From positions 1 to 64,000 of the forward strand of contig CALBZA010000041.1 of NCBI GenBank assembly GCA_937890005.1: DNA of 64,000 bases, given 5' to 3'. Below, in pieces: positions 26,118 through 34,158 of this stretch (its first letter is position 1; each line of letters starts with the position of its first letter). Source of the DNA: an uncultured Verrucomicrobia subdivision 3 bacterium (lineage in GTDB: Bacteria > Verrucomicrobiota > Verrucomicrobiia > Limisphaerales > DASXHY01). Made by a program: the position numbers and the translations under genes. The notes below the pieces were generated by a model. The model was not told the origin of the DNA, searched no databases, and was given only the letters and a program-made list of their open reading frames with translations.

Positions 26118-26444
26118 TCAACCCATGCAGCTGTCTTTTATCCAGGCCAGATAGCGATCATTTCCCCCTGCGAGTCCGATGACGATGAACTCCGGGGTGT
26201 CGTAAGGATGGGCCTTGAGGATGAGGGCTTCGAGCCGTTTTACATTTCGTGCGGTTGTCTTGAACAGAATGAGGAGCTCAGTGCTTTTCTCGATTTTGCC
26301 CTTCCACCAGTAATGCGATTCGAGCTTTGGAATCAGGTTCGCGCACGCGACAAGTTTTTCGGAGAGCGCGAGTCGGGCGAGCTTGCGGGCCGTTCGAAGA
26401 TTCGGCGCCGTCACGAGAATTACTTTAAAACTTTGTGACCGCAT
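26118..26444 (-). CDS. cutA: Divalent cation tolerance protein CutA
   Basis: 108 residues of the trimeric CutA1 family. Motifs: KLVACANLIPKLESHYWWKGKIEKSTE, of which CANLIP is diagnostic, and HPYDTPEFIVIGLAGGNDRYLAWI. Linked genetically to copper/divalent cation tolerance; the molecular mechanism is not settled. Divergent from the SET-domain gene, with only 29 bases between starts. Confidence 0.94.
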   Translation of the reverse strand: MRSQSFKVILVTAPNLRTARKLARLALSEKLVACANLIPKLESHYWWKGKIEKSTELLILFKTTARNVKRLEALILKAHPYDTPEFIVIGLAGGNDRYLAWIKDSCMG

Positions 26445-26473
26445 GCCTACAGAGATAGAGTTCCCGGACCTGC

Positions 26474-26965
26474 ATGCAAACAGAAACGGAACTGGTCAGT
26501 TATCGGACGTCGAAAATTCACGGCACCGGCGGGTTCGCGCGCGTTCACATCGCCGCGGGCACGACCGTGGCCGAGTACGTTGGCGAGAAGATAACCAAGG
26601 AAGAGTCGCTTCGACGTTGCGAGGCGGACAACCATTATATTTTCGACTGGGACGAGCAATTTGATCTCGACGGAAACGTGGAATGGAATCTCGCGCGGTT
26701 TATCAATCACAGCTGTTCCCCCAATTGCGAAGCACAATGGGACGGCGATCACATCTGGATCGTGGCGATCCGCGACATTGAACCCGGCGAGGAGCTGACG
26801 TTCAACTACGGTTACGATCTTGAGGACTACAAGGATCACCCCTGCCGCTGCGGGTCTCCGAAATGCGTGGGGTACATTGTGGCTGAGGAACTTCAGGAGG
26901 AACTGGCGAGAAAACTGGCCGCAGAGGCGGTGGAACAGACTTCGGAAAAAGGGGAACTTCCGTGA
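26474..26965 (+). CDS. SET domain-containing protein (putative protein-lysine methyltransferase)
   Basis: 163 residues with a complete SET core: HGTGG (16-20) for SAM binding, NHSCSPNC (78-85), EELTFNYGY (106-114), and a post-SET CxCxxxxC (Cys124, Cys126, Cys131) that would complete a zinc site with Cys81. SET enzymes transfer methyl from SAM to lysine side chains. The bacterial substrate is unknown; ribosomal or DNA-binding proteins are possibilities. A helical Glu-rich tail follows. Its origin may be an old transfer, as such proteins recur in environmental bacteria. Confidence 0.9.
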   Translation: MQTETELVSYRTSKIHGTGGFARVHIAAGTTVAEYVGEKITKEESLRRCEADNHYIFDWDEQFDLDGNVEWNLARFINHSCSPNCEAQWDGDHIWIVAIRDIEPGEELTFNYGYDLEDYKDHPCRCGSPKCVGYIVAEELQEELARKLAAEAVEQTSEKGELP

Positions 26966-26985
26966 AATCGCGGACGTAATCGTTA

Positions 26986-27014
26986 TTGACGCTAAAAATT
27001 GCTTTGCCTAAGAA
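26986..27014 (+). promoter_or_regulatory. Promoter of the RRM gene
   Basis: TTGACG and TAAGAA with a 17-base spacer, placing a start near 27021 and leaving a leader of about 125 bases before the RRM ATG. Long leaders are typical of cold-shock-type RNA-binding genes; whether this one is temperature-regulated is inference. Confidence 0.5.
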
Positions 27015-27144
27015 TAGCGACCGTCTGGTGATTAAACCAACAACGTTGGTGTCAGAAGACAGATTGTCAGTGAACCAAAAACGACATTCAGTGAACCTGC
27101 CGGTGCAGTCCTCCCACGCGGTTTCTTGACCAGACACTCGTATT

Positions 27145-27465
27145 ATGAACCCAACCAGGCTCTTCGTAGGCAACCTCTCGTATCAGACCATGGAGAACGA
27201 TCTTCAGGATTACTTCTCCCAGGCCGGTGTCGTCACATCCGTAAACCTCATGCTGGACAAAATGACCGGCAAATCCCGCGGCTTTGCGTTCGTGGAATTT
27301 GCCAGCCAGGACGAGGCGAACAAGGCCATCGAGCAATTCCACAACAAAGATTTCCAGGGCCGCCCGCTGACGGTCAACATCGCACGGCCGCGCGAAGAGC
27401 GCCCGCCACAGCAGCGCTGGGGTGGAGCGCGTGACGGCGGATACGACCGTCGCGAACGTCGCTAA
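27145..27465 (+). CDS. RRM-type RNA-binding protein
   Basis: 106 residues: one RRM with RNP2 RLFVGNLSY (about 4-12) and RNP1 KSRGFAFVEF (about 47-56), then an Arg/Gly-rich tail (PREERPPQQRWGGARDGGYDRRERR). This resembles the Rbp-like cold-induced proteins of cyanobacteria and other environmental bacteria, which bind single-stranded RNA. It stands alone between its own promoter and a strong terminator. Confidence 0.93.
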   Translation: MNPTRLFVGNLSYQTMENDLQDYFSQAGVVTSVNLMLDKMTGKSRGFAFVEFASQDEANKAIEQFHNKDFQGRPLTVNIARPREERPPQQRWGGARDGGYDRRERR

Positions 27466-27480
27466 TTCAAAACTCAAATG

Positions 27481-27520
27481 AAAACGGGCCGAAGATTTCT
27501 TCGGCCCGTTTTCTTTTTTT
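27481..27520 (+). terminator. Terminator of the RRM gene
   Basis: Perfect stem of 14-15 bases (AAAACGGGCCGAAGA and its complement) with a tiny loop, followed by TTCTTTTTTT, 16 bases after the stop. The rest of 27521-27621 shows no gene. Confidence 0.95.
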
Positions 27521-27621
27521 CGAGAAGCGTTCTTCTCAGCCGCTCAAACAGACGGTTCAATCACTGCGGGGTAACACGGTCCCTCGGATGAAACGGGAAT
27601 GCTCGTTGAGATTTCGAAAGG

Positions 27622-28443
27622 CTAAACAAAGAACGGGTTCTTTGCCTTCTCCTCAGCCACCGTTGTCAGCGGGCCGTGTCCGGGGCAAAGAAGCGTGTCC
27701 GGTGGAAGTGACAGGATCTGGTCCTGAATTTTCTGCTTGGCCAGAGCACCGTGCTGCGGTGCGCCACCCATGGATCCAGCGAAGATGGCATCGCCGACAA
27801 TCGCGACATGCGCGGCGTCTTCCGGCCAGTTTCCGATGATGTAAGTCACGCCATCTTCCGCGTGGCCCGGTGTCTCACGGTTCGTTACCCGCAGGCTTCC
27901 GATGTGAATGCAATCGTTCCGCCGATTTTTATGCTGTGGCGGCGCGTTCTTGGAGTCGGTGTGCAGAATGATTTTTGGAAATGCCTCACGCACCTGTTGC
28001 AGTCCGCCCATGTGATCGGGATGCGTGTGCGTGATGAACACATGCTTCAGTTGAAGCTGCTCGGCGGTCACGATCTTCACCACTTCATCCGCATTCCAGC
28101 CGGTGTCGAAAAGCGCGGCATCGCGGGTGACTTCATCCCAGACAAGATAACAATGAACCGTGTTGCCGCCTTCGGTCGTGCTGATCTGCCGCAACTCGCG
28201 CCAGGTGGAAAGGTCCTTCTTTTCCGGTGTCCAGCCATTGGCGATCGCCTCCAGTTTGGCCGCGCTCAGACCGAGCGCGGTGGCGATGCCCTGAAAGCTC
28301 ATCTTCGTCCCTTTGCCGGAATCCTCGAGCGCGGAATACTCGCCCTCCGTCAGGCCGGCAGCTTTGGCGGCGCTTGAAATGGGCAGGCCGGTCATCACCC
28401 GTGCTTTGCGAAGAATATCTCCCAAATGATCTTCAAGGTTCAT
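27622..28443 (-). CDS. HTH-metallo-beta-lactamase fold fusion protein
   Basis: 273 residues from the ATG at 28443. Residues 1-70 form an XRE-like helix-turn-helix (DILRKARVMTGLPISSAA, then LTEGEYSALEDSGKG). Residues ~90-265 form a metallo-beta-lactamase fold: His139-x-His141-x-Asp143-His144, His194 in TPGH, Asp218 in VGDAIF and His256 in PGHG. These ligands are complete for a two-metal hydrolase of glyoxalase II type. The substrate is unknown. The fusion suggests either a DNA-binding enzyme or an HTH used for dimerisation. Divergent from the glutaredoxin gene. Confidence 0.85.
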   Translation of the reverse strand: MNLEDHLGDILRKARVMTGLPISSAAKAAGLTEGEYSALEDSGKGTKMSFQGIATALGLSAAKLEAIANGWTPEKKDLSTWRELRQISTTEGGNTVHCYLVWDEVTRDAALFDTGWNADEVVKIVTAEQLQLKHVFITHTHPDHMGGLQQVREAFPKIILHTDSKNAPPQHKNRRNDCIHIGSLRVTNRETPGHAEDGVTYIIGNWPEDAAHVAIVGDAIFAGSMGGAPQHGALAKQKIQDQILSLPPDTLLCPGHGPLTTVAEEKAKNPFFV

Positions 28444-28589
28444 GGCGCAAACGGTAGCCGACGAAGTTCGGAGTTCAATGAGAAATCTCGGCACCGACAG
28501 GCTTTGCGCTGCTCGCTTATGGATTGGCAATCGTTCGCAAATTCACGGTATTCGCGATCGCCAGTTCGCACGGTGTCGTTGCCGAAGCA

Positions 28590-28616
28590 GTTGCCAAAAC
28601 CGCGGGTTGTGGCAAC
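28590..28616 (+). promoter_or_regulatory. Hairpin/operator-like palindrome upstream of the glutaredoxin gene
   Basis: GTTGCCA / TGGCAAC outer arms and AACC / GGTT inner arms, with one mismatch and a 3-base loop. It ends 20 bases before the glutaredoxin ATG, in the 193-base divergent gap shared with the HTH-MBL gene. It could be a protein-binding operator or an RNA hairpin. Confidence 0.45.
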
Positions 28617-28636
28617 TTGGCTGCCGACCACTGTTT

Positions 28637-28972
28637 ATGAACAAACCGAAAATTATTGCTTATCTGAAGCCCACCTGCGGCTGGAGTCAGGGCGTTCGCG
28701 CCATCATGCGCAAATACGATCTCCCGTTCGAAGATCGCGACATCATCAACGATCCCCTGCAACGCCAGGAGATGATTGAAAAAAGCGGGCAAATGCTGAG
28801 CCCGTGCGTTGAAGTCAACGGCCACATGCTTGCCGATGTCAGCGGTGACGAAGTCGAAGCCTACCTGCTCGCAAACAAGCTGGTCGAGCCGGTCAACAAA
28901 CAGGCCGATGCCCCCACCAATCAGCCGTGTGCTCACGAAATGCCGAGCGCTCCGCTGAATTTCCGTCCCTAA
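28637..28972 (+). CDS. Glutaredoxin-like protein (monothiol CGWS site)
   Basis: 111 residues with a thioredoxin fold. The active site is Cys14-Gly-Trp-Ser17 in LKPTCGWSQG, so monothiol; the glutathione-binding cis-Pro motif is in MLSPCVEVNG and the SGDEVEAYL segment follows. It probably reduces or deglutathionylates proteins or carries Fe-S clusters; the CGFS-type Fe-S role cannot be claimed from CGWS. The C-terminal tail contains PCAHEM. ATG at 28637 fits the family; the frame continues upstream to 28442 through the hairpin region. Confidence 0.85.
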   Translation: MNKPKIIAYLKPTCGWSQGVRAIMRKYDLPFEDRDIINDPLQRQEMIEKSGQMLSPCVEVNGHMLADVSGDEVEAYLLANKLVEPVNKQADAPTNQPCAHEMPSAPLNFRP

Positions 28973-28994
28973 CACGGGCCACAATTTTTCGAAG

Positions 28995-29027
28995 ACGCGA
29001 AGGGCAACCTTCGCGTTATTTGTTTTC
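28995..29027 (+). terminator. Terminator after the glutaredoxin gene
   Basis: Stem ACGCGAAGG / CCTTCGCGT with loop GCAA and a T-rich tail, 22 bases after the stop. Confidence 0.85.
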
Positions 29028-29146
29028 AGGGTCTTGTAATGGAGGAGGTAGCCTGGCGGTCTGCAAGCATCTGAAAGACGGCTCAACAGCGCTCACTTTC
29101 GCTGATTCCAGTTGCCGATTGAATTCGGCTGACGCAGTGTGCGCGG

Positions 29147-30013
29147 ATGCGAGTCATCGGACCGGTCACTCAAATGCAAAGGCTGGCGCTCAAGTGGAAG
29201 CGCCAGGGGATTCGCGTCGGTTTCGTGCCGACGATGGGTTATCTGCATGCAGGGCATCTCAGCCTCGTGCAGCAGGCGCGGAAGCATGTCGGAAAGAACG
29301 GACGGGTGATCGTCAGCATCTACGTCAATCCAACGCAGTTCGGACCAAAGGAAGATTTTTCAAAATATCCGCGCGATCTGAAACGTGATCTGCGCCTCTG
29401 CCGCGAAGCAGGCGTGGATGTGGTCTTCACACCGGCTGATACCGAAATGTATCCCGGCAAGTCAGAAGGGCGTTATAGCACTTACGTTGTCGAGGAAACG
29501 CTTTCGAAAACAATGGAAGGGGCATCGCGTCCCACGCATTTTCGCGGTGTCACGACGATCGTTGCAAAACTGTTCAACATTGTGTTGCCGGATGTTGCTG
29601 TGTTCGGCGCGAAGGATTTTCAGCAGGCGGCGATCATTCGGCGGATGGCGGCCGATCTCAATTTCCCGATCCAGATCATTGTTGCGCCGACACTTCGGGA
29701 AAGCGACGGCCTCGCGATGAGTTCGCGCAACAAGTATCTTGAAGGCGATTTGCGGACTCAGGCGCTGGTCCTCTGGCGCGCGATTCAAGCCGCGCAGAAT
29801 GCGGTGAAACGGAATGCAAAGGGCATTTCTGCGACCCGATTGAGAGCCACGCTGCAGCGCCTGATCGAAACCGAACCGGCAGCGCGGCTGGATTACATCG
29901 AGTTTTTCGATCCCGAAACCTTGCAGCCCCGATCAAAAGTCCGTCGCGGTGTTCAGATGGCGCTCGCTGTTTTCATCGGAAAAACCCGGCTGATCGACAA
30001 CGCGAAGCTCTGA
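29147..30013 (+). CDS. panC: Pantoate--beta-alanine ligase (pantothenate synthetase)
   Basis: 288 residues; makes pantothenate from pantoate, beta-alanine and ATP. The nucleotidylyltransferase HIGH-type motif is PTMGYLHAGHLSLV (about 28-41). Other family motifs are SIYVNPTQFGPKEDF, VFGAKDFQQAAIIRRM and ESDGLAMSSRNKYL (the KMSKS-like lysine/serine region). No panB or panD is nearby. It is followed closely by the AEC transporter gene. Confidence 0.97.
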   Translation: MRVIGPVTQMQRLALKWKRQGIRVGFVPTMGYLHAGHLSLVQQARKHVGKNGRVIVSIYVNPTQFGPKEDFSKYPRDLKRDLRLCREAGVDVVFTPADTEMYPGKSEGRYSTYVVEETLSKTMEGASRPTHFRGVTTIVAKLFNIVLPDVAVFGAKDFQQAAIIRRMAADLNFPIQIIVAPTLRESDGLAMSSRNKYLEGDLRTQALVLWRAIQAAQNAVKRNAKGISATRLRATLQRLIETEPAARLDYIEFFDPETLQPRSKVRRGVQMALAVFIGKTRLIDNAKL

Positions 30014-30024
30014 CGAGGACCGAT

Positions 30025-30990
30025 GTGAAGGAGCTTTGGACTGTGTTTGCGGCGATCCTGCCGGTGTTCGCACTGATGTTCGCGGGGTTTCTTCTTCGTC
30101 GCCTGCGCTGGCTCACTGCGGAGGCGGATCAAAGTCTTCTGCGGATTTGCGTCAATCTCCTGCTTCCGTGCCTGATCTTCGAATCCGTTCTTGGCAACGC
30201 GGCGCTTAAACGGGCGGACAATCTGATCTGGCCGCCATTGATCGCGATCTGCACCGTGCTGGGAGGAATTGGGGTGGGCTGGATGATGAGCGGCCTGGCC
30301 GGTTTGAAACAATCCGCCGAACGCAGGACGTTTGCTCTCACGGCCGGACTTCAGAATTATGGCTACGTTCCCATTCCACTTTGTCTGCTGCTGTTTGATC
30401 CGGGAACGGTCGGCGTTCTGATGGTTCACAACGTGGGTGTGGAAGTGGTGCTGTGGACCGCAGGCATCGCTGTGCTTTCGGGAAGCGGTTTTCGTGGTGG
30501 CTGGCGGCAGGTCGTGAATGCACCGATGGTGGCTCTGGTCCTGGCGTTGATCTTGAACGTTTTTTCAGTGGTTCCGTCACAAAACACGCATCCTGGGCTG
30601 GGCGAGGTGTTGATGACGGGAGTTCACTGGCTCGGCCAGAGTGCGGTGCCGATGGCGTTGTTGTTGATTGGTGCAACCATTGCCGATCATTTGCCGGACC
30701 TGGCCGGCGGGAAGTCAGCTCGCGTGATTCAGGTGGCAACGCTGGTGCGGTTTATAATTCTGCCGCCGGTTTTCATGATGCTCGCGCGCTGGCTGCCGTG
30801 TTCGATCGAAATGAAACGCGTGATCGTGGTGCAGGGCGCGATGTCGTCGGCGGTTCTTCCGATTGCGCTCGCGAAACATTATGGCGGCGATTCGCGCGTG
30901 GCGATGCAGGTCGTGCTCGGAACTTCCGTAATCGGACTGGTGGCAATTCCGCTCTGGATTCGTTTCGGCCTGCACTTTGCCGGATTGTGA
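30025..30990 (+). CDS. AEC family (auxin efflux carrier-like) transporter
   Basis: 321 residues with about ten membrane helices in two inverted sets of five. Family features are LLPCLIFESVLG in the first half, GLQNYGYVPIPLCLLLF in the middle and VVQGAMSSAVLPIALAKHYGGD in the second half. Bacterial members export or import organic acids such as malate; substrate unknown here. Start is GTG at 30025, 11 bases after panC, so probably co-transcribed. Confidence 0.9.
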   Translation: MKELWTVFAAILPVFALMFAGFLLRRLRWLTAEADQSLLRICVNLLLPCLIFESVLGNAALKRADNLIWPPLIAICTVLGGIGVGWMMSGLAGLKQSAERRTFALTAGLQNYGYVPIPLCLLLFDPGTVGVLMVHNVGVEVVLWTAGIAVLSGSGFRGGWRQVVNAPMVALVLALILNVFSVVPSQNTHPGLGEVLMTGVHWLGQSAVPMALLLIGATIADHLPDLAGGKSARVIQVATLVRFIILPPVFMMLARWLPCSIEMKRVIVVQGAMSSAVLPIALAKHYGGDSRVAMQVVLGTSVIGLVAIPLWIRFGLHFAGL

Positions 30991-31123
30991 ACCGCGTCGA
31001 GATTTCTCCGTCGAAATTGAACCAATTGAAAAAAGGGGGGGAGGCGCAGCGTCTCAGCCACAGTTCGGGGCACTGCACTGGAAGGAGCCGCCTCCGGTTC
31101 CGAACATTTTCAGCGGCAAAGAT

Positions 31124-32200
31124 TCAAGCGGCTGAGCGCTTTTCCTGGGTCTGCAGCGCTTTCTCGTAGCATTCCACCGCCTCGCTGAACCGCTCCAGCC
31201 GGTTGTATAATCCGCCTTTGTAAAGATAGGCGATCGTCATGTTGCTGTCGGCGGCGATGGCCAGGTCGTAGCATTCGATCGCTTCGTTAAGCTTTCGAAG
31301 TTTCTCAAGGGCCGAACCTTTCTTCACCAGCGCTTCGGTGTGCTGAGGCGCTACAGCGAGGACGGCATCGAAGGCTTCAATCGCCGCTTCCGGTTTGTCT
31401 TCGTTGAGCAAACTCTGGCCGCGGTCGAGCAGTCGTTTGATGCGGATTTCGGACTCCCCTTCGACCACCGTTTCATCCTCATCGGTCTGCACAATTACAG
31501 GCTCGGCTGCTGGCGCAGGGATGTCTTCTTCCTCGGATTCCGTTTCGACCATTTTACTAAGGGAGGGTGCGGTGGTGGCCAGTGAGGGACGCGCGGTGCT
31601 TTCGAGTTCGAGGATGCGTTTTTCCAGGCGTTCGACGGCACCGATCAGACGGTTGTTGGCCTGGTCGAGCTGGCCGGCGCCGAGCAGGGCTGCTTCGGAG
31701 AACGGCAGCACACTGGGATTTGTCGGCCGATTCTGTACGGCAGCTGTGAAGTCCGCGAGACGGTTCACGGTGTGCCATTGAAAATAGGCCGTGATTACAA
31801 CTGCGACAAAGCTCAGGGCGCCAAACGCGCTCAGGACATAGAGCATCAGCTTCGTTTCTTCGGAGCGCTGTGTGGAAAGTTTCTGTTCGAGTTCCTGCAG
31901 TCGGGAATTCAGGTTTTTGGAAGTCTCGGCCAGGGCTTCAGAGCTTTTCTGGGCCATCTGTTCCATGTAACTCCGCGTGCGTTCATCACTGGCAAGTTGC
32001 GCCTGATGCACCTGTTCCTGAATTCCGAGGTAGGCGCGCAAGGCTTCGTCGGAGATTGTGGCGTTGTTTGAGACTGCGGTTTCCACCACTGGAACTTCCG
32101 GCTCGGCGGTTTCCTCGGCGCAGACGATCGGCGCGGCGAGCATCAGAAGCAGCGAAATCACTCCGATTTGAATGCGACTCCAGATTCTCAGTGTGGTCAT
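31124..32200 (-). CDS. TPR-repeat membrane protein
   Basis: 358 residues from the ATG at 32200. An N-terminal signal helix ends near CAEE. A coiled-coil region (about 75-130) is followed by a second membrane helix (LMLYVLSAFGALSFVAVVITAY), another helical stretch, an acidic linker and about three C-terminal TPRs (AIEAFDAVLAVAP, AIECYDLAIAAD, AVECYEKALQTQ). It probably scaffolds a membrane complex; the topology suggests that the TPRs are cytoplasmic. Divergent from the large protein of unknown function. The in-frame extension to 32332 is not protein-like. Confidence 0.8.
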   Translation of the reverse strand: MTTLRIWSRIQIGVISLLLMLAAPIVCAEETAEPEVPVVETAVSNNATISDEALRAYLGIQEQVHQAQLASDERTRSYMEQMAQKSSEALAETSKNLNSRLQELEQKLSTQRSEETKLMLYVLSAFGALSFVAVVITAYFQWHTVNRLADFTAAVQNRPTNPSVLPFSEAALLGAGQLDQANNRLIGAVERLEKRILELESTARPSLATTAPSLSKMVETESEEEDIPAPAAEPVIVQTDEDETVVEGESEIRIKRLLDRGQSLLNEDKPEAAIEAFDAVLAVAPQHTEALVKKGSALEKLRKLNEAIECYDLAIAADSNMTIAYLYKGGLYNRLERFSEAVECYEKALQTQEKRSAA

Positions 32201-32237
32201 GATAGGGTGGCTGCGAGAGTGGGCAGAGGTGTCATTG

Positions 32238-32266
32238 TTGTCAAGAAACCGGTGACCCCGAATACT
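32238..32266 (+). promoter_or_regulatory. Possible promoter of the 32.4-kb gene
   Basis: TTGTCA and AATACT with a 17-base spacer in the divergent gap; start expected near 32273. The -10 match is modest. Confidence 0.3.
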
Positions 32267-32388
32267 GCGGATGGAAACTGCCCTTTTCCGTCGTGGAATT
32301 TCCGTATCTTTGCGTCTGCTGAGGCATTGCATTGCGCCGGCGAAAAAAGGAATGGCAACATGAGCCGAATCTGATGCAGATTGGGACC

Positions 32389-34143
32389 ATGACGCAGACC
32401 GAAAACGTCACCACTACCGTTCCCACGCTGGAGGAAATTCAACGCGGCTGGAACGATCTTACTCTCCGGGTCAAGCAGCTTGAAGTCGAAAAAGATGCAT
32501 TGGAAGCGGACAACAAATCCCTCCGTTTCCTGCTCGAACGCGTGATCGAGCACCGCCAGAAATCGCACGGCGAACTTGTCCTTCTCCTCACCGGACTCGT
32601 CAGCAAACTGCCCATCAACGATGTTGGCGTCCTCGTTTCCAAGCTCGTCGAGCACAATTCCCACGTCAGCGAAGTCTGCTCGGTGTTGGCCAAGGGAAAG
32701 GTGGAGAAGGAATTGCCGCAGCCGGCGGTGTTGAAGGCGATGGATCAGACCCGGCGCGATCTGATCGCTGCCGTGAAACCGCTCGTGGACGAACTTTTGA
32801 AGCTGGAGGTTCCGATCGAGCCCGAAATCCTTCAGGCGCTGCCGACGCAACCCGAGACATTTTTCCAGCCCAAGGTTGTTCGGGCGACGCGCTGTTTCAT
32901 CAAGGGACAGGTGCCGCGCGAGCGGGTTGTCCGGGAGTTTGGCGAGGAGGCGCTCATGTTCTTCAACGACATGACCACCGACCGGAACATCAATCCAAAT
33001 CCCAGGCCGGACGAAATTGTTCTGGCGTTCAAGCCGGATTTCGAAACGTTGTTCCAGCAGAACCCGAACGCCGTTGCAGCCAAGCGCGATCAGCTGGCGA
33101 AACTTTTCCAACAGGTGCAGCGCAGCAAGGCCGCGTCGGATCAATCGCGCGCGCAGCGGAACACATTCCAGAAACTCTCGTTCATCCTCGATCTTCTCCA
33201 TTACTACGACAACCAGGGAACCGAGGCGCCGGACGTGATCTTTGCCCAACGCCTTCCTGTCCTCGTGGAACAGCTGGTCGTCACCGGCCCGCAGGATCCG
33301 ATCGACGAGAAACTGGTCCAGCAGGCGGAAGCATTGCTCGCTTACGTGCTGAATCCGGACTATCGCCAGGCTGTGGTGAACAACATCGGCAAGGGCGGCG
33401 GCACGGGAAGAACGTTGCGTTACCTTCTGACACTGCGTTCCCAGAAGATGCCGCTGCCGGACGACATCATGCACAATGTCATCCCGGAATTCGTGAAGCA
33501 TCTCATTCCGCCGCAGAGTTCGCCTTCATCCAAAGATTTGGCGACAGCGCTCCAGCTCGTGCCGTCCGACATGCAGCGTTTCGTCGTGCGGGCGATCATG
33601 GACACCGACCGGTTGCGCAAGGACGATGCAGAAGCGCTTGGAAAGGCTGTTGGAAAGGAGCTTGGTTTGACGGGATTGGATCAGCTGAAACCGGAGCTGA
33701 CCTTGACGCCCGAGATGGAACGGCAGCTCGCGTGGGAGAAAATCAAGAGCCTCGTGTCGAGCCGCACCGAACCGGCGCAGATTGCCAATGCCATGCGCAC
33801 ACGGCTGCATGCGAAGTACGAGGCAGATGAAATCAAACAGAGCTGGGTGACGCTTACTGAAGCCGATCCGATCACCTTTATCCGGGTGTTCTGTCAGCTG
33901 CCTTATCTTCCCGACGGTTCCACCGATCCGGTGGCGCGCGCCATCATGGAAACCTACGTTTCACGGTTGACCCATGAGAAATACGCGTCCACCTACCACA
34001 AGGTATTGAACAGCCTGAAGAACATGTTCAAGGCGAACCCGAACAGCCCGACACTGCTGAACTTCATTGCGCTCGTCCGGTGGGTTGATCCGAACGCCGC
34101 CAGCAAGCTCAGCGGGGAAATTGGAATGCTCGCGCCGGCGTGA
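32389..34143 (+). CDS. Large conserved-looking protein of unknown function
   Basis: 584 residues from the ATG at 32389 (ATG at 32374 and an upstream TTG are alternatives). No signal peptide or membrane helix. The N-terminal ~90 residues are a coiled coil (LEEIQRGWNDLTLRVKQLEVEKD). The body is an all-helical, charge-rich protein with repeated leucine-rich stretches and no motif I recognise. It sits between the divergent TPR gene and the convergent hybrid kinase. The shared coiled-coil character with the TPR protein hints at interaction, but this is inference. Confidence 0.75.
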   Translation: MTQTENVTTTVPTLEEIQRGWNDLTLRVKQLEVEKDALEADNKSLRFLLERVIEHRQKSHGELVLLLTGLVSKLPINDVGVLVSKLVEHNSHVSEVCSVLAKGKVEKELPQPAVLKAMDQTRRDLIAAVKPLVDELLKLEVPIEPEILQALPTQPETFFQPKVVRATRCFIKGQVPRERVVREFGEEALMFFNDMTTDRNINPNPRPDEIVLAFKPDFETLFQQNPNAVAAKRDQLAKLFQQVQRSKAASDQSRAQRNTFQKLSFILDLLHYYDNQGTEAPDVIFAQRLPVLVEQLVVTGPQDPIDEKLVQQAEALLAYVLNPDYRQAVVNNIGKGGGTGRTLRYLLTLRSQKMPLPDDIMHNVIPEFVKHLIPPQSSPSSKDLATALQLVPSDMQRFVVRAIMDTDRLRKDDAEALGKAVGKELGLTGLDQLKPELTLTPEMERQLAWEKIKSLVSSRTEPAQIANAMRTRLHAKYEADEIKQSWVTLTEADPITFIRVFCQLPYLPDGSTDPVARAIMETYVSRLTHEKYASTYHKVLNSLKNMFKANPNSPTLLNFIALVRWVDPNAASKLSGEIGMLAPA

Positions 34144-34158
34144 TCTGCTGGCGCCGGG

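Noticed and set aside
29028..29146. Riboswitch upstream of panC
   Set aside because: The 120-base gap shows no recognised aptamer consensus.
32197..33501. Minus-strand reading frame opposite the 584-residue protein
   Set aside because: The plus-strand protein has coherent coiled-coil and helical character; the reverse frame is His/Arg/Leu-rich noise.
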